Shown here: piece after piece, positions 1-8,804 of the stretch | Numbering within the stretch: the first letter of the stretch is position 1 | How the letters are laid out: each line of letters starts with the position of its first letter | Assembly (NCBI RefSeq): GCF_028369105.1 | Contig: NZ_JAQNDO010000001.1 | Location: 124,001-188,000, forward strand | DNA: 64,000 nt | Reading direction: 5' to 3' | DNA from: Polyangium mundeleinium | Lineage (GTDB): Bacteria; Myxococcota_A; Polyangia; Polyangiales; Polyangiaceae | Position numbers and translations under genes: made by a program | The notes under the pieces: generated by a model | What the model saw: only the letters and a program-made list of their open reading frames with translations | The model's database searches: none | What the model was told of the DNA's origin: nothing

Positions 1-480
1 AAGTACTCGCTGTTCCAGTACCCGTTCATCACGGCGTGCTGCGCGATGGAGTTCATGGCCATGGCGAGCCCGCGCTTCGACATGGCGCGCTTCGGCGCCG
101 AGGCGCCGCGCTTCTCGCCGCGCCAGGCGGACCTGCTCTGGGTCGTGGGCACGATCAGCCAGCGCCAGGCGCCCGCGCTCAAGCGCATCTACGAGCAGAT
201 GGCGGACCCGAAGTACGTCTTCGCCTTCGGCACGTGCGCGTCGTGCGGCGGCTTCTACGACAACTACACGACGCTCGCGGGCATCGACAAAGTCATCCCC
301 GTCGACGTGTACGTCCCTGGCTGCCCCCCGCGCCCGGAGGCCGTGATCGACGGCCTTCTGCTGCTGCAGGACAAGATCGCGCGTGGCGACCGTACGCCCG
401 CGATTGTCAAGCCGCGCCGCGACCCCACCGTGCAAGCGGGCAACCTCGTCAGGCTCGGCAAGAAGAGCACCGCAACATGA
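1..480 (+). CDS. nuoB: NADH-quinone oxidoreductase subunit B (5' end cut by window)
   Basis: Peripheral-arm subunit of respiratory complex I that carries cluster N2, the last iron-sulfur centre before quinone. The frame is open from base 1 and the start lies outside the window; 159 residues are visible. The four expected N2 cysteines are present: the CC pair at visible residues 13-14, Cys79 in GTCASCGG and Cys108 in GCPPRPE. The spacings of 65 and 29 match the E. coli protein. The stop overlaps the nuoC start as ATGA at 477-480, indicating translational coupling. The ATG at 46 is internal, because conserved NuoB sequence continues upstream of it. Confidence 0.97.
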   Translation, partial: KYSLFQYPFITACCAMEFMAMASPRFDMARFGAEAPRFSPRQADLLWVVGTISQRQAPALKRIYEQMADPKYVFAFGTCASCGGFYDNYTTLAGIDKVIPVDVYVPGCPPRPEAVIDGLLLLQDKIARGDRTPAIVKPRRDPTVQAGNLVRLGKKSTAT

Positions 481-1058
481 GCAAGCGCGTCCTCGAAATC
501 CTGAAGAGCAAGTTCGGCGACGACATCTACGAGACCCACTCGCAGTTCGGCGACGACACGGCCGTGGTGAACCCCGAGAAATGGCGCGAGATCGCGCGGT
601 TTCTCCGGGACGATCCCCAGTGCGCGATGAACATGTTCGTCGACCTGACCGCCGTCGACTACCTCGGCCGGCAGACGCCGCGCTTCGAGGTTGTGCTGCA
701 TCTGCGCTCGATGGATCGAAACCATCGCATCCGGCTGAAGGCGCGCATCGGCGACGAGGACGCGAACGGCGTGGAGATCGACTCGGTCGTGTCCGTGTGG
801 AAAGGCGCGAACTGGTTCGAGCGCGAGTGCTTCGACATGTTCGGCGTGAACTTCAAAGGTCACCCCGATCTGCGGCGGATCCTGATGTACCCCGAGTTCG
901 TCGGGTACCCGCTTCGCAAGGACTATCCGGCGGACAAGATCCAGCCGCTCGTCGAGCTGCGCAACGTTCCCGACAAACTGCCCCCCTTCGGCATCGACGA
1001 GGGCATGCCGTTCGGGCGCCAGACCCACGACTACCCGCGGGGCGAGGAGACGAACTGA
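477..1058 (+). CDS. nuoC: NADH-quinone oxidoreductase subunit C
   Basis: The 30-kDa subunit of complex I that packs against NuoD and NuoB in the hydrophilic arm; it binds no cofactor. The protein has 193 residues, usual for a stand-alone NuoC and not a NuoCD fusion. The family signature is visible in ERECFDMFGV and then in GHPDLRRILMYPEF followed by G-YPLRKDYP. The start is the ATG that overlaps the nuoB stop. An ORF opening at base 36 in the same frame only extends through nuoB in the wrong frame and is not the start. nuoD begins 3 nt after the stop. Confidence 0.97.
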   Translation: MSKRVLEILKSKFGDDIYETHSQFGDDTAVVNPEKWREIARFLRDDPQCAMNMFVDLTAVDYLGRQTPRFEVVLHLRSMDRNHRIRLKARIGDEDANGVEIDSVVSVWKGANWFERECFDMFGVNFKGHPDLRRILMYPEFVGYPLRKDYPADKIQPLVELRNVPDKLPPFGIDEGMPFGRQTHDYPRGEETN

Positions 1059-1061
1059 GTC

Positions 1062-2276
1062 ATGGAACCCTTGGATCGTGATCTCGAGGAGGGCCTCCTC
1101 GAGCTGCCCAGCGAGCCGATGATGCTCAACATGGGCCCGTCCCATCCGGCGATGCACGGGACGGTGCGCATCGTGCTCGAGCTCTCGGGCGAGATGATCC
1201 AGAAGGCCGACGTGCAGATCGGCTACCTGCACCGCGGCTTCGAGAAGATGTGCGAGCGGGGCACCTGGACGCAGATCTTCCCGTACGTCGACCGCTGCAA
1301 CTACGTCTCGCCGATGCTGAACAACGTGGGCTTCGCGCTCGCGGTGGAGAAGATGCTCGGCGTGACGGTGCCCGAGCGCTGCCAGTACTACCGCGTGGCG
1401 CTCGGCGAGCTCGCGCGCATCTGCGACCACATGATCTGCTCGGGCGCGATGTGCATGGAGCTCGGCGCGTTCACGCCGTTCCTCTACTTCGCCCGCGCCC
1501 GCGAGATCATCTGGGACATCTTCGAGGAAGAGACGGGCGCGCGCGTCACGCACAGCTTCGGCCGCGTGGGCGGTATGGCGAACCCGCCGACGAAGTACTT
1601 CAAGGAGATGGTCCGCGCGGGTCTTCCGCGCGTGCTGCAGCTCATCAGCGAGGGCGAGAAGCTCCTCTTGAAGAACCGCATCTTCCTCGACCGCCTCGAA
1701 GGCGTGGGCGTGATGTCGAAGGAGGACGCGCTCGCGCTCGGGTGGACGGGCATCGTGCTCCGCGCCTCGGGCGTGCCGTACGACGTGCGACGCGCGCATC
1801 CGTACCTGGTCTACGACCGGATGGAGTTCGACGTGCCGGTGGGCACGACGGGCGACAACTACGACCGGTTCATGTGCCGCCAGGAGGAGATCCGGCAGAC
1901 GGTGCGGATCATCGAGCAGGCGCTCGATCAGATGCCGGACGAGGGCCCGATCAACATCGAGGATCCGCGGATCGTCCTGCCCCCGAAGCAGGACGTCTAC
2001 ACGACCATCGAGGCCACCATCCAGCACTTCAAGATCGTGATGGAGGGCATCAAGGTCCCGGCGGGCGAGTGTTACTCGTACACCGAGGCGGGCAACGGCG
2101 AGCTCGGCTTCTACCTGGTCTCCGACGGCAGCGGCACGCCCTACCGCGTGCGGATCCGGCCCCCCTGCTTCGCCACCACGCAGGGCCTCGAGCAGCTCAT
2201 CACGGGCCTGATGATCCCGGACGTCGTCCCGACGTTCGGTTCCCTCAACATGATCGGCGGGGAGTGCGATCACTGA
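1062..2276 (+). CDS. nuoD: NADH-quinone oxidoreductase subunit D
   Basis: The 49-kDa subunit of complex I, which forms the quinone-binding site with NuoB. The protein has 404 residues, typical for the family. It shows NMGPSHPAMHGTVR near the N-terminus with the quinone-site histidines, then GYLHRGFEKMCE, and ends with a conserved PTFGSLNMIGGECDH tail related to the large subunit of NiFe hydrogenases. It lies between nuoC (3-nt gap) and nuoG (1-nt gap), so one polycistronic message is likely. Confidence 0.97.
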   Translation: MEPLDRDLEEGLLELPSEPMMLNMGPSHPAMHGTVRIVLELSGEMIQKADVQIGYLHRGFEKMCERGTWTQIFPYVDRCNYVSPMLNNVGFALAVEKMLGVTVPERCQYYRVALGELARICDHMICSGAMCMELGAFTPFLYFARAREIIWDIFEEETGARVTHSFGRVGGMANPPTKYFKEMVRAGLPRVLQLISEGEKLLLKNRIFLDRLEGVGVMSKEDALALGWTGIVLRASGVPYDVRRAHPYLVYDRMEFDVPVGTTGDNYDRFMCRQEEIRQTVRIIEQALDQMPDEGPINIEDPRIVLPPKQDVYTTIEATIQHFKIVMEGIKVPAGECYSYTEAGNGELGFYLVSDGSGTPYRVRIRPPCFATTQGLEQLITGLMIPDVVPTFGSLNMIGGECDH

Positions 2277-2277
2277 G

Positions 2278-3903
2278 ATGGCTACGATCAAGATCGACGG
2301 GCGCGAGATCCCCTTCGAGCAAGGGGAAACCATCATCAAAGCGGCGCACCGCGCCGGCATCGACATCCCCCACTACTGCTGGCACCCGGGCCTCTCCGTC
2401 GCGGCGAATTGTCGCATGTGCCTCGTCGAGGTCGCGCCGCCTCCCGGCCGTCCCGCGATGCAGCTCGATATCCTGCGCTGGGACCCGCAGAAGAAGGACT
2501 ACGTCCCCGCCCGCAAGCCGAAGCTCGTCCCCGCCTGCCAGCAGGCCTGCGCGCCCGGCATGGAGGTCCTCTCCGAGGGCAGCGACCACGTCGAGGAGGC
2601 GCGCGGCGCGGTGCAGGAGCTCCTGCTCCTGAACCACCCGGTCGACTGCCCGATCTGCGATCAGGCAGGCGAGTGCCGGCTCCAGGACTACTGGCTGGAG
2701 CATCAGGGCACGGGCAAGCGCATGCAGCAGGAGGTCGTGCACAAGCCGAAGGCCGTCGATTTCGGGCCGACCATCGTCTACGACGCCGAGCGCTGCATCA
2801 TCTGCACGCGTTGCGTCCGCTTCACGGCCGAGGTCGCGAAGGATCCGGTCCTCAGCGTGCGCGAGCGCGGCAACCTCAACGAGATCGTCGTGTCGCCGGG
2901 CCGCGAGCTCGACCACGACTACACGCTCATGACGGAGCACGTCTGCCCCGTCGGTGCGCTCACCTCGAAGGACTTCCGCTTCAAGGCGCGCGTGTGGTTC
3001 CTCCGCAGCGCACGCACGGTCTGCCAGGGCTGCGCGACGGGCTGCAACGCGTACCTCGACTACGATCCGCGGACGAACGCCCCGCATCGGCATCGCCCGC
3101 GCGACAACGAAGAGGTCAACAAGTACTGGATGTGCGACGAGGGCATGCTCTCGTACCGGCGCGCGGTCGAGGGTCGCCTCGGCACGGCGCTCGTCGGCGG
3201 CGAGGACGCGAGCCTCGAAGAGGCGCTCGCGGCGGCGAAGGATCAGCTCGCGGGCATCAAGGACGATCCGGGTCGGGTCGCCATCGTGCTCAGCGCGCAG
3301 CACTCGAACGAGGACAACTTCGCGCTCCTCAAGCTCGCGCGCACGTTCATCGGCGCGAAGGACCTCTACGTGTCGGGTCGTCCGCTCGGCCGCGGCGACA
3401 AGATCCTCATGAGCGAGGACAAGAACCCGAACACGCTCGGCGTCATGCAGCTCGCGGGCGCGCCGGCGCCGAAGCCGATCGCGGCGCTCTTCGACGCGAT
3501 CAAGGCGGGCAAGTACTCGTTCGTGATCGCGCTCGGCGCCGAGATCGAGGTCGACGCGAAGGACGCCGAGAACGCGCTGTCGAAGCTCAAGGGCGTGGTG
3601 ACGATCGCCGCGCACGACGGGCCGCTCGCGCGCGCCGCGCACGTCGCGCTCCCCGCGACCGCGTGGGCCGAGGCGGACGGCACGTACGTCAACCGCCAGG
3701 GCTTCGCGCAGAAGAGCGAGCGCGCGCTCAAGCCGCGCGGCGACGCGCGTCCCGGCTGGGAGCTCGTGGCGAAGCTCGGCAAAGAGCTCGGCTACGCGAT
3801 GACCGAAAAGACGCTCGCGGACATGCGTCGGGCCATGACGCCCGAGGCGCCTGCCGCGAGCCGTGACGCGGATCGGGCCGCGAAGCCCGAGGTGAGCGCA
3901 TGA
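2278..3903 (+). CDS. nuoG: NADH-quinone oxidoreductase subunit G, short form
   Basis: The iron-sulfur subunit that carries electrons from the NADH module toward NuoI/NuoB. All cluster ligands are visible. The 2Fe-2S cluster uses C34, C45, C48 and C87. N5 is the His-Cys3 type with H120, C124, C127 and C133. N4 uses C173, C176, C179 and C223. C249, C252, C256 and C286 match the off-pathway N7 cluster found in only some bacteria. With 541 residues it is shorter than NuoG proteins carrying a complete molybdopterin-oxidoreductase-like domain (about 750-900), so that domain is reduced. The C-terminus is Ala/Glu-rich. Its TGA overlaps the nuoH ATG. No nuoE or nuoF lies beside it. Confidence 0.93.
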   Translation: MATIKIDGREIPFEQGETIIKAAHRAGIDIPHYCWHPGLSVAANCRMCLVEVAPPPGRPAMQLDILRWDPQKKDYVPARKPKLVPACQQACAPGMEVLSEGSDHVEEARGAVQELLLLNHPVDCPICDQAGECRLQDYWLEHQGTGKRMQQEVVHKPKAVDFGPTIVYDAERCIICTRCVRFTAEVAKDPVLSVRERGNLNEIVVSPGRELDHDYTLMTEHVCPVGALTSKDFRFKARVWFLRSARTVCQGCATGCNAYLDYDPRTNAPHRHRPRDNEEVNKYWMCDEGMLSYRRAVEGRLGTALVGGEDASLEEALAAAKDQLAGIKDDPGRVAIVLSAQHSNEDNFALLKLARTFIGAKDLYVSGRPLGRGDKILMSEDKNPNTLGVMQLAGAPAPKPIAALFDAIKAGKYSFVIALGAEIEVDAKDAENALSKLKGVVTIAAHDGPLARAAHVALPATAWAEADGTYVNRQGFAQKSERALKPRGDARPGWELVAKLGKELGYAMTEKTLADMRRAMTPEAPAASRDADRAAKPEVSA

Positions 3904-5668
3904 GCCTCGTCGAGATCGTCCTGGCAGTCGTCAAGATCCTCATCCTCGCCCTGTTCTTCTTGAACATGGCGGCGCTCAGCACGTGGGCCGACCGCCGGCA
4001 GGGCGCGATGGTGCAGGATCGCGTCGGCCCGAACCGCGCGGTCGTGTACCTGCCGAACATGGTGGCGCGGGTCATCGTGCTCCTACCGCCCGCGCTCTTC
4101 GGCGTGCTCGCGATCTTCTCCTCGCTCGGTCAGCTCGCCGGACGCGCGGCGGCCGAGCGGTTCACGATGAACGTGCAGCTCACGATCCTCGTGGCCTGGT
4201 TCAGCCTGCTCGTGCTCTGCGCAAAGGTGCGGAGCGGCGGCGCGATCAACCGCGCCGAGCAGATGTTCGAGGACACGGACCCGCGATCGATCTTCTTCGC
4301 GGGGCTCGGCGTGCACGCGATCGGCCTCGTGGCCGGGCGCCTCGTGCCGCCGGCGGCGCTCCCGCTCGCGGCGCAGGTCTCGGGCTTCGTGCTCGGTGGC
4401 GTCTTCCTCCTCGTCGGCCTCTACGCGACCTCGCGCGTGCCCGACGGCAGCATCCCGCTGCGCCTCGCGGGCACGCTCCACGCGCTCGCGGACTCGGTCA
4501 AGATGATCTGGAAGGAGGACTTCATCCCGAAGAACGCGGATCGCCTCCTTCACGGCCTCGCGCCGGTCCTCGCGGTCTTCTCGGCGCTCGCGGTCATGGC
4601 CGTCATTCCCTTCGGCAACGACCTCTGCTTCGCCGATGGCAACAAGAACGGCACGCTCGACTTCTCGGACCTCACGAACCTCCTCGCCACGGTCCCCGCG
4701 AGCGGCGCGTGCAACGGCTTCCGCGTGAAGCTGCAGATCATCGACCTCAACGTCGGCATCCTCTACGTCTTCGGCATCGCGGGCACGGGCATCATCGGCG
4801 CGGCGATCGCGGGCTGGGCGAGCGACAACAAGTTCGCGCTCCTCGGCGGCCTGCGCGCGTCGAGCCAGATGGTCTCGTACGAGGTCGCGATGGGCCTCTC
4901 GCTGGTCGGCCTCTTCCTCATCTACGGCAGCGTCCGGATGAGCGACATGGCCGTGTGGCAGGGCCAGAACGCGTGGGGCGTCTTCGTGCAGCCGCTCGGG
5001 TTCGTCCTGTTCCTGACGGCGCTCTGCGCGGAGACGAAGCGCGTGCCCTTCGATCAGCCCGAGGGCGAGAGCGAGATCGTCGCCGGCTACTTCCTCGAGT
5101 ACTCGGGTTCAAGTGGGGCATGTTCATGACGGGCGAGTACATCGAGCTCGTCTTCTCGAGCGCGCTGCTCGTCGCGCTCTTCTTCGGCGGCTACTCGCTG
5201 CCCTTCCTGCATCCGGACGGCCTCAACATCGCGTTCGGCGACACGGTGCTCTTCCAGTACAAGATGACGCACCTCGCGGTGAGCCTCCTCTCGGCGATCG
5301 CGTTCTTCGGCAAGACCGTGTTCGTCACCTGGGTGCAGATCTTCTTCCGCTGGACGCTGCCGCGCTTCCGTTACGACCAGCTCATGAAGCTCGGCTGGAC
5401 CAAGCTCCTGCCGCTCGCCATCGCGAACATGATGGTGACGGGCGTGGTCGTGCTGGCGCTCCGCAACGCGGGTCCGGCGGCGGATTCGTGGCTCAAGCTC
5501 CTCGCGGACATCACGCAGGGCGTCGTCGCCGTCGCCACGCTCGCCGGCTTCGTGGCGCTCGTGGTCGGGTTGCTCGAGCCGGTCGAGCGCAAGAAGTTCC
5601 TCGCCTCGTCTGCGGCACGTTTCGCGGCTGCGATGGGTGGGGTCAAGCCGGAGCCTCAGCAGGCCTGA
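3900..5668 (+). CDS. nuoH: NADH-quinone oxidoreductase subunit H, frameshifted
   Basis: Membrane subunit next to the quinone chamber of complex I. The frame from 3900 reads NuoH to GYFLEYSG and then stops at 5129. The conserved continuation (FKWGMFMTGEY and the last membrane helices) lies in another frame to 5668. One missing T at about 5108-5109 would restore a 589-residue protein. That is much longer than usual (roughly 330-420). Residues 51-193 are an extra hydrophobic block between helix 1 with RVGPNR and the usual VKMIWKEDFIP segment. Residues 246-257 form an EF-hand-like loop with Asp/Asn at positions 1, 3, 5, 9 and 12. The frameshift may be an assembly error, since the rest of the operon is intact. 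Confidence 0.9.
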
Positions 5669-5680
5669 GAGGATCGAACG

Positions 5681-6355
5681 ATGGCGAAGCGCACTCCGTC
5701 GAACCCGTGGACCAAGCCGGCCGGCGCGCCCGTCCAGGGCAAGCCCATCCCGCGGCCGCGCCGCACGGCCGAGGTCCAGTCCTACCTGCCCGAGCTCTTC
5801 CGGGGCATGGCGATCACGATGCGTCACTTCTTCAAGAACACGAAGGAGATGATGCTCGGCCAGAAGCCCGACCCGGTGCTCGAGGCTCTCAACGAGGGCG
5901 TCACGACGATCTGCTACCCCGAGGAGAAGCGCCCCTACCCGGAGCGCTTCCGCGGGCTGCATCGCCTCACGCTCCGTGACGACGGCTCGCCGCGCTGCGT
6001 GGCGTGCCTGTGCTGCTCCACCGCTTGCCCCGCGCAGTGCATCCACATCGAGGCGGGCGAGTACACCGAGGGCGACCAGCGTCGCGGCTACGAGCGGTTC
6101 CCGAAGACGTTCGTCATCGACGAGCTGCGCTGCATCTTCTGCGGGTTCTGCGTCGAGGCTTGTCCCTGCGACGCGATCCGCATGGACACGGGCATTCACG
6201 CGACGCCGTACGACTCGCGTGAGCAGTTCATCTACAGGAAGGATCTGCTCATGGAGTTCACCGGCCGGGACGGTTCGCGCAAGTCGGCGAACCCGCGCCA
6301 CGAGCCGGGCGATCCGACGCATCCCGGTCTGTCGCGCGAGCAGATGGATCACTGA
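5681..6355 (+). CDS. nuoI: NADH-quinone oxidoreductase subunit I
   Basis: The 8-Fe ferredoxin-like subunit that relays electrons through clusters N6a and N6b to NuoB. It has two CxxCxxCxxxCP motifs: C106/C109/C112/C116 and C151/C154/C157/C161. Extra cysteines lie beside the first motif at C111 and C120. At 224 residues it has a slightly long N-terminus rich in Pro and Arg. A purine-rich GAGAGGAT lies 5 nt before the ATG. It is the last gene of this nuo cluster and is followed at once by a strong intrinsic terminator, so NuoJ-N and NuoE/F must be encoded elsewhere, or upstream of the window. Confidence 0.96.
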   Translation: MAKRTPSNPWTKPAGAPVQGKPIPRPRRTAEVQSYLPELFRGMAITMRHFFKNTKEMMLGQKPDPVLEALNEGVTTICYPEEKRPYPERFRGLHRLTLRDDGSPRCVACLCCSTACPAQCIHIEAGEYTEGDQRRGYERFPKTFVIDELRCIFCGFCVEACPCDAIRMDTGIHATPYDSREQFIYRKDLLMEFTGRDGSRKSANPRHEPGDPTHPGLSREQMDH

Positions 6356-6379
6356 TCCCGATTCGCTGACGGACAGAAG

Positions 6380-6420
6380 CCCCCTCTTCCTCGCGTGGCC
6401 CGCGAGGAGAGGGGGTTTTT
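6380..6420 (+). terminator. Rho-independent terminator after the nuo operon
   Basis: A 16/15-nt inverted repeat (arms 6380-6395 and 6401-6415, one bulged base, 5-nt loop) is followed directly by five T residues at 6416-6420. It lies 25 nt after the nuoI stop and ends the complex I transcript. Confidence 0.93.
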
Positions 6421-6461
6421 GCTTCCTGCGGGAAAACAGGGGCGTTCGCGCTTCGGCTTGC

Positions 6462-6467
6462 CATAAT
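6462..6467 (+). promoter_or_regulatory. -10 box of a probably leaderless gatB transcript
   Basis: CATAAT lies 7 nt before the gatB ATG, and no Shine-Dalgarno is visible in between. Transcription would start at or next to the start codon. No good -35 box is seen. Confidence 0.45.
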
Positions 6468-6474
6468 CCGCCCG

Positions 6475-7923
6475 ATGAGCGCCTACGGTGAGTACGAGCC
6501 GGTGATCGGGCTCGAGGTGCACGCGCAGTTGCTCACGCGGACGAAGGCGTTCTGCGGCTGTGCCACGAGCTTCGGCGACCCGCCGAACACGCACACCTGC
6601 CCCGTCTGCCTCGGCCTGCCCGGCGCGCTGCCCGTGCTCAACGCGGAGGCGGTGGCGCTCGCCGTGCGCGCTTCGCTCGCCCTCGGCTGCTCGTTGCAGA
6701 CGCGGAGCGTGTTTGCCCGGAAGAACTACTTTTATCCGGACCTGCCGAAGGGCTACCAGATCAGCCAGTACGACCTGCCGCTCGCGCTCACGGGCGTGCT
6801 CGACGTCGAGGTGGAGGGCACGCCGCGCCGCGTGGGGATCCATCGGGTCCACATGGAGGAGGACGCGGGGAAGAACCTGCACGGCATCGGCGACGAGTCC
6901 GTCGTTGACCTGAACCGCGCGGGCACGCCGCTCATCGAGATCGTGAGCGAGCCCGATCTGCGCGCGGGCGCCGAGGCAGCCGAGTACCTCCGGCGGCTCC
7001 GCGAGGTCCTGATGTTCACGGGCGTGAACGACGGCAACCTCGAACAGGGCAGCTTCCGGTGCGACGCGAACGTGTCGATCCGCAAGGTGGGCGAGACGCG
7101 GCTCGGCACGCGCGTCGAGCTGAAGAACATTAACTCGTTCAAGTTCGTGGCCGACGCGATCGACGTGGAGATCCGCCGGCAGATCAACCTCGTCGAGCGA
7201 GGCGAGCGGGTCCGGCAGCAGACGCGCGGCTACAGCGCGGAGAAGCGCGAGAGTTACCTCCTGCGCGACAAGGAGAGCGAGTCCGACTACCGCTACTTCC
7301 CCGAGCCGGACCTGCCTCCGCTCGTGCTTGCGGAGGCGTTCATCGAGTCGATTCGCAGCGCGCTGCCGGAGCTGCCCGTGGCGAAGCGTGCGCGATGGGC
7401 CCTCGAGCTCGGGCTCACGGCGTACGCGACGAGCGTGCTCGGCGGGCATCCCGCGATCGCGCGTTTCTTCGACGAGGCGCGCGCGCTTTATCCGGACGCG
7501 GTGAAGCTCGCGAACTTCGTGCAGAGCGAGGTCCTGCGCGACGTGACGACGACGGGCCTCTCGGCGAGCTTCCCGGTGACGCCCGCGCAGGTGGTCGAGA
7601 TCCTGCGGCTCGTCGATGCCGGCACGATCAGCGGCAAGCAGGCGAAGGAGCTTTATACGGCGGTCGCGGGCACGGACCACGCGCCTGGGGATGTCGTGCG
7701 CGAACGAGGCATGGCCGTGCTTGGTGATGCATCGGCGATCGAGGCCATCGCGCGCGGCGTGATGGAGGCGAATCCGAAGCAAGTCGCCTCATACCGCGCC
7801 GGGAAGACGGCGCTCCTCGGGTTTTTCGTCGGACAGATCATGAAGCAGACGAAGGGCAGCGCGGATCCGGCGACGGTGAACGCGGTGCTCGTGCGTCTCC
7901 TCGGCGAAGGGAGCGGGGCATGA
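6475..7923 (+). CDS. gatB: Asp-tRNA(Asn)/Glu-tRNA(Gln) amidotransferase subunit B
   Basis: Subunit of the GatCAB complex, which converts misacylated Glu-tRNA(Gln) and Asp-tRNA(Asn) to Gln-tRNA(Gln) and Asn-tRNA(Asn). GatB binds the tRNA and activates the carboxylate with ATP. The 482-residue protein opens with VIGLEVHAQL and contains CPVCLGLPGALPVLN, RKNYFYPDLPKGYQISQY and the HMEEDAGK and DLNRAGTPLIEIV blocks typical of GatB. The C-terminal YqeY-like domain ends in ATVNAVLVRLL. gatA and gatC are not in the window. The stop overlaps the next gene as ATGA. Confidence 0.97.
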   Translation: MSAYGEYEPVIGLEVHAQLLTRTKAFCGCATSFGDPPNTHTCPVCLGLPGALPVLNAEAVALAVRASLALGCSLQTRSVFARKNYFYPDLPKGYQISQYDLPLALTGVLDVEVEGTPRRVGIHRVHMEEDAGKNLHGIGDESVVDLNRAGTPLIEIVSEPDLRAGAEAAEYLRRLREVLMFTGVNDGNLEQGSFRCDANVSIRKVGETRLGTRVELKNINSFKFVADAIDVEIRRQINLVERGERVRQQTRGYSAEKRESYLLRDKESESDYRYFPEPDLPPLVLAEAFIESIRSALPELPVAKRARWALELGLTAYATSVLGGHPAIARFFDEARALYPDAVKLANFVQSEVLRDVTTTGLSASFPVTPAQVVEILRLVDAGTISGKQAKELYTAVAGTDHAPGDVVRERGMAVLGDASAIEAIARGVMEANPKQVASYRAGKTALLGFFVGQIMKQTKGSADPATVNAVLVRLLGEGSGA

Positions 7924-8735
7924 GCGGTCAGTCCCTCGTGGAGAAGGGGCGATTCGTCGGGCGCACGGCGGCGTTCGTGGGCCTCACGTTCAGCATGTAC
8001 GGGATGCTCGAGCTCGATACGGCGGTCTCACCTGCGTCCGAGCGTGAAGCGGTGCTTCACGCCTGGATCCGTCGTTACGGTGAGGCCCTGCTCAAGTTGT
8101 ATGGGGTCCAAATGATCGCCCGGGGGCCGCACGTGGCGCGCGGCGACATCTACCCGGGTCGCGGCGCCGGGGAGCGCGGGCGCGTGTTCGTGATGAACCA
8201 CCGCTCCGGTTTGGACATCCCGATCTGCCTCGCGCACATCGAGGCCACGATCCTGAGCCGCGCCGATCTTTCGGGCTGGCCCGTCATCGGCGTGGCCGCG
8301 CGGCGCGTGGGGACGCTCTTCGTCGATCGCACGAACAAGCAGAGCGGCGCGGCCGCGATCAACGCCATGACCGCCTCGATCGAACGAGGCCGCGCGGTGC
8401 TCGTGTACCCCGAGGGCACGACGTACGAGGGCGACGAAGTGCGACCCTTCAAGCCCGGGGCCTTCCTGGCCGCGCAACGGACGAGCGCGGAGATCGTCCC
8501 CGTGGGCCTCGCCTACGAAGGCGCGGCGGCGTCGTTCGGCTCCGAGAGCTTCGCCGATCACATGGTCCGCGTGAGCGGCGCGCCGAGGACACGCGCGGCG
8601 ATCGTCGTGGGGGAGCCGATCGTCGACGTCAGCGGCGACGTCGGCGAGCTTCGCGAGCGGGTGCGCGCCGAGGTCCAGTCGCTCGTCCACGCGGCGCGCC
8701 GTGCGCTCGACGTGGACGGAGAAGGCTCCTCCTGA
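7920..8735 (+). CDS. 1-acyl-sn-glycerol-3-phosphate acyltransferase family protein
   Basis: Probable lysophosphatidate acyltransferase of the PlsC family, acting at the inner membrane in phospholipid synthesis. The 271-residue protein has the HX4D catalytic motif at His94-Asp99 (NHRSGLDIP) and the substrate-binding EGT motif at 165-167 in VYPEGTTYEGDE. A hydrophobic stretch near residues 16-30 suggests membrane association. Its ATG overlaps the gatB TGA, so it is probably translated from the gatB message, although the two functions are unrelated. The exact acyl acceptor cannot be told from sequence. Confidence 0.88.
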   Translation: MSGQSLVEKGRFVGRTAAFVGLTFSMYGMLELDTAVSPASEREAVLHAWIRRYGEALLKLYGVQMIARGPHVARGDIYPGRGAGERGRVFVMNHRSGLDIPICLAHIEATILSRADLSGWPVIGVAARRVGTLFVDRTNKQSGAAAINAMTASIERGRAVLVYPEGTTYEGDEVRPFKPGAFLAAQRTSAEIVPVGLAYEGAAASFGSESFADHMVRVSGAPRTRAAIVVGEPIVDVSGDVGELRERVRAEVQSLVHAARRALDVDGEGSS

Positions 8736-8804
8736 CAAGAGAGCAAGGGACCCGCACAGTGGCGAGCGTGCACACCGATCGCTAGGCTGAATGATCGGGG
8801 CACG

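Noticed and set aside
264-2366. Long minus-strand ORF of 700 codons across nuoB-nuoD
   Set aside because: It is antisense to well-conserved nuo genes and is His/Arg/Val-rich, as expected for the complement of GC-biased codons. The same applies to other long antisense frames such as 8028-11075 and 17632-19755.
4635-4673. Cellulosome dockerin in the nuo region
   Set aside because: The EF-hand-like loop occurs once, within a NuoH periplasmic or matrix loop. Dockerins need a duplicated motif, and no cohesin or glycosidase gene is near.
5100-5130. Programmed ribosomal frameshift in nuoH
   Set aside because: There is no slippery heptamer, stable following pseudoknot or biological precedent for NuoH. 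A missing base explains the frame change more simply.
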